Below, piece after piece: positions 1 to 6,178 of a stretch of 6,313 nt of DNA. The notes beneath the pieces were generated by a model. The model was not told the origin of the DNA and searched no databases. It saw only the letters and a program-made list of their open reading frames with translations. How positions within the stretch are numbered: position 1 is the first letter of the stretch; every line of letters begins with the position of its first letter. Origin of the DNA: Chloroflexota bacterium (GTDB lineage Bacteria; Chloroflexota; Anaerolineae; B4-G1); the NCBI GenBank assembly GCA_003648125.1, contig QMOE01000154.1:1-6313 (forward strand), given 5' to 3'. The position numbers and the translations under genes were made by a program.

Positions 1-812
1 CGCACCGATTTGATGAAAGCAGAGACGGTGTCATAGTGCTCGTCCCCTTTCTTGTCGTAACGCAGCGCGCGCTGCTGGATCGAATCCTCGGCCACCACCA
101 GTGTGATGTGAATGACGTCATCTTTATCGGGCAGCGTGCTCTCTACAGCCAACTCTAGCGCATTGAGCGCAGCCCGGGCATCGCCACCAGCGACGCGCAC
201 CAGGTGAGCCTGAGCATCGTCGTCGAGCCGGACGTGACGAGTGCCGTAACCGCGCTCCGAGTCGGATAGGGCATTCCGCAGGATTGTTGCCACGTCGCCA
301 TCGGCAAGCAGCTTGAACTGAAATATACGGGAGCGGGAGACTAACGGGGCAATGACGCCAAAATAGGGATTCTCGGTCGTCGCGCCGATGAGCACGATGG
401 TGCCATCCTCGACGTGGGGCAACAGCGCGTCCTGTTGAGCACGGTTCCAGCGATGGATCTCGTCCACGAGCAGGATGGTGCGCCGCCCGTACATTCCGCA
501 CCGCTCTTTGGCCTCCTTGATGACACGTCGCAGGTCGGCCACACCCACCAGCACAGCGCTGATGGTCTCAAAATGACTGGCGGTTGTGTTGGCGACGATG
601 GTCGCCAGCGTCGTTTTGCCGGTTCCGGGCGGCCCCCAAAAAATCAACGAGGAAAAGAGCCGGTCGGCTGCAATGGCACGGCGCAGCAGCCGCCCCTCTC
701 CGGCGATGTGCTCCTGACCGACGAATTCATCAAGGGTGCGGGGGCGCATCCGTGCCGCCAGCGGCGCTTCACGGCTGATTTGCTTCTGGCGGCTGTGCTC
801 AAACAAGTCCAT
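1..812 (-). CDS. rarA: Replication-associated recombination protein A (RarA/MgsA, AAA+ ATPase), 3' end missing
   Basis: The first 270 codons of a RarA/MgsA/WRNIP1-family AAA+ ATPase; the gene leaves the window at base 1, so the rest of the C-terminal oligomerisation part is not seen (family proteins are roughly 420-450 aa). Motifs read directly from the minus strand: the family N-terminus MDLFEHSRQ, then APLAARMRPRTLDEFVGQ (residues 16-33), Walker A GPPGTGKTT (60-68, Lys66), Walker B LLVDEIHR (114-121, Asp117/Glu118), sensor 1 GATTENP (143-149), an arginine-finger region SRSRIF (159-164) and a sensor 2 stretch GDARAALNALE. The partial C-terminal domain begins with YDKKGDEHYD, another family signature. 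RarA acts in the cytoplasm at stalled replication forks and gaps. ATG 812 is chosen because MDLF is the usual family start; an in-frame GTG lies just upstream at 815. No clear Shine-Dalgarno is seen. The start lies 11 nt after the preceding stop codon, so translational coupling to the membrane operon is likely. Confidence 0.96.
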   Translation of the reverse strand, partial: MDLFEHSRQKQISREAPLAARMRPRTLDEFVGQEHIAGEGRLLRRAIAADRLFSSLIFWGPPGTGKTTLATIVANTTASHFETISAVLVGVADLRRVIKEAKERCGMYGRRTILLVDEIHRWNRAQQDALLPHVEDGTIVLIGATTENPYFGVIAPLVSRSRIFQFKLLADGDVATILRNALSDSERGYGTRHVRLDDDAQAHLVRVAGGDARAALNALELAVESTLPDKDDVIHITLVVAEDSIQQRALRYDKKGDEHYDTVSAFIKSV

Positions 813-823
813 CACCAGTTTGC

Positions 824-2251
824 TCAAGGGGTAAAGAAGGTATAGGTCTTGGCCAGGCGGGCTGCCAGTGGGGCGATGGCCTGCGGAAAAAGCCCAATTC
901 CCACGCCAGCGACTATTGCTACGACCACGACTGCTGCCGTCAGCCAACCTTCAGAGGAGCCTAGAGGGATAATGCTGCGATCTTTCGGCGAGCGCGGGCG
1001 CGCCAGGAGAGTGGACATTTCCCGCCACACGCCGACCATCACTCCTACTCCTGCCAGGAGCAGGAACAGCACCGAGTCTTGATGGGATGACGCCAGAGCG
1101 CGGCAGAGGGGCCAGCGCCAGATGAACCCCGCGCTGATGGGCAGCCCGGCAACTGAAAGTCCCCCAAAGATAAAGGCCGCCGTGCTCCACGGTGTTTTCC
1201 AGCCTTGCCCGCGCAGCGCGGCGAAACTATCGTCGTTCCCGCTGCGCGTCCGCAGGCCGCTCAACCCACCCGCCATGAGGAGCAGGCCGAAGGGGCGTAC
1301 CATCAGGGACAGAATGATCAATGTCAGTCCTGTTTCACTGCCCATCGCCAGGGCGAGAAGCGCCGCCCCGCTATCTATCAACGCTCCGTATCCCATCAGC
1401 GAACCCGGCCGGCGCTGAGCCGGGGCGAGCAGCGCTCCCACGATAATCATCGTCAGGCCGGCGGTGTAGACGATGGGGCCAAAGCGGGGATGGCTGCTGA
1501 GCCAGGGGTAGGTTTCCAGAAAGTCGAGTAGCAGGAACCAAACGGCTCCATTGTTGATGGTGAGAACAAAAGCGCTGGCTAAAGGAACACTGTCGTTGGT
1601 GATGGTCGTCACCCAGGTGTGGAAAGGCACTACGCCCAGTAGCAGCGCAAATGAGATACCCAGCAGGATAGCGGCCGCACTGAGCAATCCCGTCTCATCC
1701 GGCGTCAGCACGTATCGCTCCAGCAGCCAGTGGGTGACCAGCAAGCCGGGCAGGGCCAGTGTGGTGAATATGAGATAGCGCAGCCCTCCCCGCGTGGGGC
1801 CCCCTTTCCCGGCCTGCAACGCAAATACAGCCAGTGCGGCGGCAATCTCGACGAACAGAGCGGCGTAGATGAGGGGGTGAATCAGCAGCGCCCCACACAG
1901 CAAGCTGAGCAAACCCAGGCCCATCGGAAAAATCAGAGAACGTGGTGCAAAGCGCCACGCCAGGAGAAAGATGCCGGCGGCCGTGAAAAACAAAATCGCC
2001 ATCGCCATGCGGTCGGCCTGCTCCAGCACCAACTCGCGGCCCAGGAATGTCGTTGCCTCGCCCATCGCGATCTCGCGGCCACCCCAGAGGCGCACCGGCT
2101 GATCCAGTGGTAGCGCCACGGCCGCAACGCCCAGCGCCAAAGTCGTGCCGATAGATAGCAATGCTGAGATGGATGTCCAACGGAGCAGGCTATACACGAC
2201 GCCCGCCATCACCAGCGGGAGGATCAATAATAAGAGTGCCCCGGCAATCAC
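824..2251 (-). CDS. NuoN/MrpD-like proton-translocating membrane subunit, 475 aa
   Basis: A polytopic membrane protein of the complex I/Mrp antiporter superfamily (Proton_antipo_M type), nearest in size and layout to NuoN, NuoM or MrpD. About 13-14 hydrophobic segments cover almost the whole chain. Family landmarks: FVEIAAAL (133-140), with Glu135 at the place of the conserved TM5 glutamate; GVVPFHTWV (206-214), the PFHxW loop after TM7; and GLSVAGLPISAGFIWRW (364-380), the typical SLAGLPPxAGF motif. Departures, aligned by eye: the TM7 lysine five residues before the PFH proline is Leu204, the TM8 lysine region reads TINNGAVW (231-238) without lysine, and the later HAxxK helix reads SLMVRPF with Arg319. 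The start is GTG at 2251, overlapping the previous stop by 4 nt (GTGA), with GGAGG 10 nt upstream. It should sit in the cytoplasmic membrane with the two upstream products. Whether it pumps or only forms a structural channel cannot be decided from sequence. Confidence 0.88.
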   Translation of the reverse strand: MIAGALLLLILPLVMAGVVYSLLRWTSISALLSIGTTLALGVAAVALPLDQPVRLWGGREIAMGEATTFLGRELVLEQADRMAMAILFFTAAGIFLLAWRFAPRSLIFPMGLGLLSLLCGALLIHPLIYAALFVEIAAALAVFALQAGKGGPTRGGLRYLIFTTLALPGLLVTHWLLERYVLTPDETGLLSAAAILLGISFALLLGVVPFHTWVTTITNDSVPLASAFVLTINNGAVWFLLLDFLETYPWLSSHPRFGPIVYTAGLTMIIVGALLAPAQRRPGSLMGYGALIDSGAALLALAMGSETGLTLIILSLMVRPFGLLLMAGGLSGLRTRSGNDDSFAALRGQGWKTPWSTAAFIFGGLSVAGLPISAGFIWRWPLCRALASSHQDSVLFLLLAGVGVMVGVWREMSTLLARPRSPKDRSIIPLGSSEGWLTAAVVVVAIVAGVGIGLFPQAIAPLAARLAKTYTFFTP

Positions 2252-2913
2252 GGTGTCCCTTCCTCCCTACTGGAGGCTACCTGAGCGGTTCTCAAGTAGG
2301 CAGCAGCCAGTGCAACGAGAAAGCTGACGGCCCCTAGCAGCCCGGCTATAGCCAGACTCGGCTCCAGAGCAACATAGAATAGATCGAAACCAGAGAGAAA
2401 GGTCAAGAGTCCTAGCCCCACTTGCATCGGCTCTTCGCTCATCCCGACCAACAGTAATCCCATCCCAGCCAACAGGTAACAAGCCAGCGTGATGTCGCCT
2501 GGGACCTCTGGCAGTGGGATGCGCAGCGCAGCGGTGTACGCTGCCACAGCGATCAGTATCCCGGCCAGCAGGTGGAACGATGCCTGAGCGGAGATGACCC
2601 AGCGGCGCCAGCGCTGTGAACCTGTCGTACTCTCAGCAGAAAGTAGCTGCTTGAGCGTGCTGGCCCGTCGTTCGGTCAGGTAGAACACCATGCAGATTAG
2701 CCAGCCGATCAAGCCCTTGACGGCCGCCACTTCCAACCGAATCAGCCTGGTCAGCAGCAACACCAGGAAAAAGTATTGCACTGTGAAGGCAATCGAGTTC
2801 AACCGCCAATCCCGGCTGACGACCAGGATGCCGGTCGTGATAAATATGCCAGCCACGGCGGGCATAGCGGCCAGGAAAGAGACGCGCGCCAACAGGTCTG
2901 CCAATGTCGGCAT
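2248..2913 (-). CDS. Small multi-pass membrane protein, NuoK/HyfE/MrpC-like by context, 221 aa
   Basis: A hydrophobic protein with about six or seven membrane segments (near residues 13-33, 41-60, 62-80, 107-130, 141-158, 163-184 and 186-207). A basic, polar loop (TERRASTLKQ onward, about 80-106) separates an N-terminal from a C-terminal half. The last three segments have the spacing of NuoK/MrpC: a helix, a short loop with Pro162, GLGLLTFLSGFDLFYVA, then a long final helix. NuoK is only about 100 aa, so the double-length architecture resembles HyfE of hydrogenase 4 (about 216 aa) more closely. The NuoK TM2 glutamate position appears to be a glycine (GLGLL instead of GxELL), so a canonical proton path is doubtful. 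The ATG at 2913 overlaps the upstream TAA in a TAATG junction, and the gene ends inside the next start (GTGA). It lies between a NuoL-like and a NuoN-like gene, as small K/C subunits do in Mrp and hydrogenase clusters. Family assignment rests mainly on context. Confidence 0.7.
   Translation of the reverse strand: MPTLADLLARVSFLAAMPAVAGIFITTGILVVSRDWRLNSIAFTVQYFFLVLLLTRLIRLEVAAVKGLIGWLICMVFYLTERRASTLKQLLSAESTTGSQRWRRWVISAQASFHLLAGILIAVAAYTAALRIPLPEVPGDITLACYLLAGMGLLLVGMSEEPMQVGLGLLTFLSGFDLFYVALEPSLAIAGLLGAVSFLVALAAAYLRTAQVASSREEGTP
2262..2266 (-). promoter_or_regulatory. Shine-Dalgarno for the GTG-started NuoN-like gene
   Basis: On the minus strand GGAGG lies 10 nt before GTG 2251, inside the last codons of the 221-aa gene. 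It is the clearest ribosome binding site in the three-gene operon and supports the non-ATG start that overlaps the preceding stop by four bases. Confidence 0.7.
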
Positions 2914-4532
2914 TATTTACCACCCCACGCCAACAGAACAATTAGAAACAACAACCACGACCACAAAAGCGCTCCTGCGCCTCCCACCATTTCGTCGGCG
3001 GCGCGGAGCACACTCAGACCCCGGTCGAGTGCTCCTACCAACGCATCGTAGAACCAATCGAGGCATAACAAATCGTGGGCCGCGCCGAGTAAAAGGGAGA
3101 TTTGGGGGCGTAGGTTTCTATCCTGCCAGGCCAGTACTCCCCCGCCAGCGAGTGAGGCCATCCACAGTAACCAGCCGACCAGCCCCGGCGTCGTGAACAG
3201 TTGGCTTATTGAAAAGGACCGAGTCCCGCCGGCAAGCAGCGGCGGATAGAGACCTGCCACGATCAGCAGCAAGGCCGGCAGCCCTGTTCCAACCCCGCGT
3301 GCGGCAAGCAACCAGCGCTGACTGGGAAAAGGGGAGGATGCTGGCAGTAGCAGCCAGCGCACCAGAGCGGGAATCAGAAAGATGTTTCCGATGAAAAACG
3401 CGATTCCCCATTCAAGGTGTCCTGACCTGGTAAGCTCCCTTACCAGGGGCGCTTGGACCACAAACCCCAATGTGAGCGGTACTCCCATCAACGCCCAAGC
3501 TCCCAGCAGTGAGGGCAAGCTCCACCACGGTTCTTTCCGTTGCAAGCCGTCGCTTAGAAAGAGCGTCGCTATTCCTAACACCCAGGTCACGCTGCCTGCG
3601 GATATGATGGCTATGGCGCCTACGCTCGTCAGTTGAGCAGTCAGTAGCACCGCTCCGGTCGCCCCCATCCCGATCCACGGTAACGCAGAGCGAGTGGTCG
3701 CGGAGGACCAGGCCAGAAAACCACCCATAGCCAGAGTAACCGCCGCTATGGTTGGCAGCCACGCGCCGTCGGCGATGGAGCCACCGTTTGCCGAGGCCAA
3801 TCGCAGCCACAGCCCCCAGCCCGTGACAGGCCCGATGAGGAAAAGGAGAACGGTGATAGGGGAAGTAGTGTCGAGATCGTCTGGGGCGGCCAGGTGAAAC
3901 GGGTACGCCCACAGCCGCAAAAGGCCGGCCACAGCCCACAGGGCCAATTGTGTCTTACTGGGGGTCATCAATGACCACAACTCGCTGCTCGCTCCGCCAT
4001 GGGATAGCGCCGTCCCGACCCACAGGAGCACCGTCGCCACGTTGCCCACGACGAGTCCTCGAATGGCCGTCCGAGCCGAGCCTCCGGCAACGATGTGCCC
4101 CCCAGCCTGCAATAGGTCATAGACAGCCCAGCCGGCGATCATAGTGAGGGGGTTAGCCGCCCATAGAGAGACAAAGCCAGCGGCAAGCAGAGTCAACATG
4201 GTAGCCACTAAGCGGGGATGCGGCTCATCCGCGCGGCCAAATATCACCAAGACGGCGCTACAAGCTACCAGAGCCAGCGCAAAGGCCAACGGCTGCACGA
4301 TGACATCGTTTTGCAAGATCAGCGTAGCGCCGAACAGAGAGACCGGTTCCCATAAAGAGAGAATGACCATCGCTGGATCTAGCCATCTGAACGCCAAGAT
4401 CAGGATGGCAGTAGAACCAACTGCTGCCAGGGCAACATAACGGGCGTAGGAACGAAAGCGGGACACGAGGGATAACCCCAGCGTCCCCAACGTACCCACC
4501 AGCGGTAGAATGATAGTGAAAGCAAGTGGCAT
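2913..4532 (-). CDS. NuoL-like proton-translocating membrane subunit, 539 aa
   Basis: The first gene of the membrane operon: a polytopic protein with about 14-16 hydrophobic segments, related to NuoL/MrpA-type antiporter subunits. Landmarks: GWAVYDLLQAGGH (134-146), in the TM5 position with Asp139 where the family normally has glutamate; LLRLWAYPFHLAAPDD (204-219), the PFHxWxPDA loop; and a C-terminal LDWFYDALVGALDRGL (491-506) followed by one last membrane helix (about 520-537). That tail resembles the end of NuoL, where a helix running along the membrane is anchored by a final TM segment, but it is much shorter than the NuoL arm. By eye, the TM7 lysine is Arg206, and the TM8 and later helix lysines are not visible. 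ATG 4532 is required because an in-frame TGA lies three codons upstream (4539-4541). No strong Shine-Dalgarno is seen. The stop overlaps the next start (TAATG). A sigma-70-like promoter sits about 40 bases upstream. No redox subunit adjoins it, so its energy source is unknown. Confidence 0.87.
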   Translation of the reverse strand: MPLAFTIILPLVGTLGTLGLSLVSRFRSYARYVALAAVGSTAILILAFRWLDPAMVILSLWEPVSLFGATLILQNDVIVQPLAFALALVACSAVLVIFGRADEPHPRLVATMLTLLAAGFVSLWAANPLTMIAGWAVYDLLQAGGHIVAGGSARTAIRGLVVGNVATVLLWVGTALSHGGASSELWSLMTPSKTQLALWAVAGLLRLWAYPFHLAAPDDLDTTSPITVLLFLIGPVTGWGLWLRLASANGGSIADGAWLPTIAAVTLAMGGFLAWSSATTRSALPWIGMGATGAVLLTAQLTSVGAIAIISAGSVTWVLGIATLFLSDGLQRKEPWWSLPSLLGAWALMGVPLTLGFVVQAPLVRELTRSGHLEWGIAFFIGNIFLIPALVRWLLLPASSPFPSQRWLLAARGVGTGLPALLLIVAGLYPPLLAGGTRSFSISQLFTTPGLVGWLLWMASLAGGGVLAWQDRNLRPQISLLLGAAHDLLCLDWFYDALVGALDRGLSVLRAADEMVGGAGALLWSWLLFLIVLLAWGGK

Positions 4533-4571
4533 TGGACATCAGCGTGTGGCATACTTTCAGCACACTTGGCT

Positions 4572-4600
4572 ATTCTAACACACAAGGGGAGAGACCGCAA
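4572..4600 (-). promoter_or_regulatory. Candidate sigma-70 promoter of the membrane operon
   Basis: On the minus strand a -35 TTGCGG (4595-4600) is separated by exactly 17 bp from a -10 TAGAAT (4572-4577). Transcription would begin near 4566, giving a leader of about 34 nt before ATG 4532. The -10 is good (5 of 6 consensus bases) but the -35 matches only in TTG, so the call is moderate. Its position just past the terminator of the upstream gene supports it. Confidence 0.5.
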
Positions 4601-4601
4601 A

Positions 4602-4626
4602 CAAAAAAAGAGACCCAAAGGGTCTT
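4602..4626 (-). terminator. Intrinsic terminator downstream of rpoD
   Basis: On the minus strand AGACCC (4620-4625) and GGGTCT (4611-4616) form a perfect 6-bp stem with a TTT loop, followed after one C by seven T residues (4603-4609). This is the shape of a rho-independent terminator for transcripts coming from rpoD, whose stop is about 160 nt upstream. The short stem makes its strength uncertain. No comparable T-run follows the hairpin on the plus strand. Confidence 0.72.
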
Positions 4627-4660
4627 CAGAAGGCATGTTCTCGATAACGTGGGCGATGTA

Positions 4661-4718
4661 GACGAGGTTCCCATACCTCGCGGCCTGGCGCGCTATGGAA
4701 AGCGCGGCTACGTCCAGG
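4661..4718. repeat. Structured GC-rich intergenic element (two hairpins)
   Basis: The stretch between rpoD and its terminator holds two adjacent inverted repeats: cgaggt/acctcg (4663-4668, 4675-4680), and cctgg-cgcgct/agcgcg...ccagg (4684-4694 with 4701-4706 and 4714-4718). The first arm style resembles the GC-rich palindrome at 6201-6225, so both may be diverged members of a dispersed intergenic repeat. It could equally be structured 3'-UTR of the rpoD transcript. Apart from this element and the terminator, nothing else is seen in 4627-4784. Confidence 0.5.
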
Positions 4719-4784
4719 TTCCCCCCACAATATTGAGATGATACTTGAGAAGACCTTTTGGGCCTGGAATTTTGCTCTGCCTTG

Positions 4785-5990
4785 CTATCTCATCAAATAG
4801 TCACGCAGCTTGCGAGCGTGAGTAGGGTGGCGCAAACGGCTAAGTGCCTGGGCTTCTATCTGGCGCACCCGTTCACGGGTAACTCCCAATTTCTTGCCTA
4901 CTTCTTCGAGGGTGTACGTTTCGCCATCCACCAACCCATAGCGCAGTTGCAGGATGCGTACTTCCCGTGGCGGGAGGTCTTGGAGTGTGTCGCGCAGCAA
5001 CTCGCGCAACATGGCAGAGGTCACATTCTCGTCCGGAGCGGCGCTATCCTCATCTTCGATAAAGTCTCCCAACTCGCTGTTCCCTTCGTCGTCGGTGGGC
5101 ATCTCTAATGAAAGGGGACGACGAGCCACCCTCAACATCTCCTCAGCCTTGCGAGTAGGAATTTCCATCGCCCCGGCCAATTCTGCAGAGGTGGGCGACC
5201 GTCCCAGTTCCTGCGTCAGCCGGTGGGAGATGCGCAGCAGTTTGTTGATTTGATCACCCATGTGGACCGGAACGCGGATGGTGCGGCTCTGGTCGGCGAT
5301 TGCGCGGGTGACCGCCTGCCGAATCCACCAGGTGGCGTAGGTGGAAAACTTGTGTCCTAGTTGATAGTTAAACTTGTTGGCAGCGCGTATAAGCCCAATG
5401 TTCCCCTCTTGGATCAGGTCAAGGAAGGGAACACCGCGGCCGATATACCTTTTAGCCACACTGATCACCAGGCGCGAGTTGGCGCGGATGAGGTGTTCGC
5501 GAGCATTCAGCCCGTCCTGGACAGTCATCCTGAACTCGATTCGCCTCTGGGGGTCGAGACCATTGCAGTCCAGCTTTTCCTTGGCTTTCAGACCGGCCTC
5601 CATACGTTTAGCCAGCATGACTTCTTCCTCTGCCGTGAGGAGAGGAACCCGGCCAATCTCTTTGAGGTAAAGGCCAATCGTATCGTCTATGGCGATTGTG
5701 TCAAAGTATGCCTGCTGATCAGCCACCGCGCTGATCCGGTCAGTTTCTCCTATTGTCGTGCCTCCTTGTCTTTTTCTTTCCTCTATCTCCTTCAGTGAGC
5801 CTACATCAATGCCCGCTTCTATGAGCGTCGTCAAAATGCTCTCGAGCTTTTCAATGTTTTCCTCAACCTCGGGGAAGGCAGTCAGGATGTCACTGTATAT
5901 GACAAAGCCTTGCTCCTCTGCTTTGGCTAGCAGATATTCTTCGCCGCTTATTCCTTCTTCTATCAATTTATTCTTTTGATCTAGCTCCAT
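4785..5990 (-). CDS. rpoD: Primary-type RNA polymerase sigma-70 factor (RpoD/SigA)
   Basis: A group 1/2 sigma factor that directs RNA polymerase to -10/-35 promoters. Numbered from ATG 5990 (401 aa): a region 1.1-like segment (about 8-67), region 1.2 [20 protein letters not shown] (102-121), region 2 from [20 protein letters not shown] to RTIRVPVHM (163-244) including [17 protein letters not shown] with the -10-melting tryptophans 221/222 and Gln225/Thr228, region 3 [11 protein letters not shown], and region 4 with the helix-turn-helix [20 protein letters not shown] (360-379; Arg372, Glu373 and Arg376 as in -35-reading sigmas). The end RKLRDYLMR is typical of SigA. Intact regions 1.1 and 4 favour a housekeeping factor over an ECF or sporulation sigma. 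The frame also has a GTG 39 nt upstream (6029, 414 aa), but that codon has no Shine-Dalgarno and lies inside a stem. ATG 5990 has AGG six bases upstream, so it is preferred. Promoter, leader hairpin and terminator flank the gene, which looks monocistronic. Confidence 0.95.
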   Translation of the reverse strand: MELDQKNKLIEEGISGEEYLLAKAEEQGFVIYSDILTAFPEVEENIEKLESILTTLIEAGIDVGSLKEIEERKRQGGTTIGETDRISAVADQQAYFDTIAIDDTIGLYLKEIGRVPLLTAEEEVMLAKRMEAGLKAKEKLDCNGLDPQRRIEFRMTVQDGLNAREHLIRANSRLVISVAKRYIGRGVPFLDLIQEGNIGLIRAANKFNYQLGHKFSTYATWWIRQAVTRAIADQSRTIRVPVHMGDQINKLLRISHRLTQELGRSPTSAELAGAMEIPTRKAEEMLRVARRPLSLEMPTDDEGNSELGDFIEDEDSAAPDENVTSAMLRELLRDTLQDLPPREVRILQLRYGLVDGETYTLEEVGKKLGVTRERVRQIEAQALSRLRHPTHARKLRDYLMR

Positions 5991-6004
5991 CTTTAACCTG
6001 GTTA

Positions 6005-6085
6005 CTAAAGGATAGTCACCAAAAAGCACAGCGCTCGACAGTTATGCGTTGAGCCTGTGCTCCTGTATTCGTTTGGTGACAACAT
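6005..6085 (-). CDS. Possible 26-residue leader peptide upstream of rpoD
   Basis: A short open frame on the rpoD transcript, beginning ATG TTG TCA CCA AAC, with GGAG (6094-6097) eight bases upstream. It ends at TAG 6005-6007, 14 nt before the preferred rpoD ATG 5990, and is out of frame with rpoD. It starts just before and ends just after the leader inverted repeat, so a translating ribosome would have to unfold the whole structure. The product (two Cys, hydrophobic last third) resembles nothing I recognise. A frame of this length can occur by chance; its placement and ribosome binding site are the only arguments. Confidence 0.33.
   Translation of the reverse strand: MLSPNEYRSTGSTHNCRALCFLVTIL
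6015..6080 (-). promoter_or_regulatory. Nested hairpin in the rpoD 5' leader
   Basis: Three nested inverted repeats share one axis: a perfect 9-bp outer pair GTCACCAAA/TTTGGTGAC (6072-6080 with 6015-6023), a perfect 7-bp pair AGCACAG/CTGTGCT (6055-6061 with 6025-6031), and an inner GCTC/GAGC (6051-6054 with 6033-6036) extendable by two more pairs past one mismatch. The 5' side has a 10-nt bulge and the 3' side a single base. No T-run follows, so it is not a terminator. The alternative GTG start (6027-6029) is buried in the middle stem. It may control translation or stability of the sigma mRNA; that role is inferred. Confidence 0.62.
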
Positions 6086-6104
6086 GAACACTTCTCCACG
6101 TGTT

Positions 6105-6134
6105 ACTATACCACAATTCAGTGTCACTTGTCAA
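6105..6134 (-). promoter_or_regulatory. Strong sigma-70 promoter of rpoD
   Basis: On the minus strand a perfect -35 TTGACA (6129-6134), an 18-bp spacer and a -10 TATAGT (6105-6110) preceded by TGG, an extended -10. Transcription should begin near 6098-6101. It is the best promoter-like sequence in the window and matches what the sigma factor encoded downstream should itself recognise, so rpoD is probably autoregulated to some degree. Confidence 0.82.
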
Positions 6135-6154
6135 CCCTCTGGCCGAATTTGGGT

Positions 6155-6175
6155 GCGCGTCATTTTCTTACGCGC
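6155..6175. repeat. Small inverted repeat upstream of the rpoD promoter
   Basis: gcgcgt (6155-6160) and acgcgc (6170-6175) form a 6-bp stem with a 9-nt loop, 20 bp upstream of the -35 box. It could be a protein binding site or the remains of a terminator from a gene to the right, but no T-run follows on either strand. Confidence 0.35.
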
Positions 6176-6178
6176 CAC

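Noticed and set aside
849..2327. Several plus-strand frames of 60-127 codons antisense to the NuoN-like gene
   Set aside because: Their translations are low-complexity and charged, without motifs; they mirror the hydrophobic codons of the real gene on the other strand.
2913..4532. Possible DabB of a DabAB inorganic-carbon pump
   Set aside because: DabB is of this superfamily, but no DabA (large soluble zinc protein) adjoins it, and the NuoL-like tail plus the two partner genes fit a complex I/Mrp-type arm better.
4526..4741. Plus-strand frame of 71 codons over the same intergenic region
   Set aside because: No Shine-Dalgarno, no recognisable motif, and it crosses the terminator, the promoter and both hairpins antisense.
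4400..4787. A minus-strand frame open across the rpoD/membrane-operon gap, whose upstream part reads like protein (NLDVAALSIARQAARYG)
   Set aside because: It has no start with a ribosome binding site before ATG 4636, runs through the hairpins and terminator, and overlaps the start of the NuoL-like gene. The regular look probably comes from the palindromes.
6015..6080. The rpoD leader hairpin as an intrinsic terminator or a known riboswitch
   Set aside because: No T-run follows the stem, and I recognise no conserved riboswitch core.
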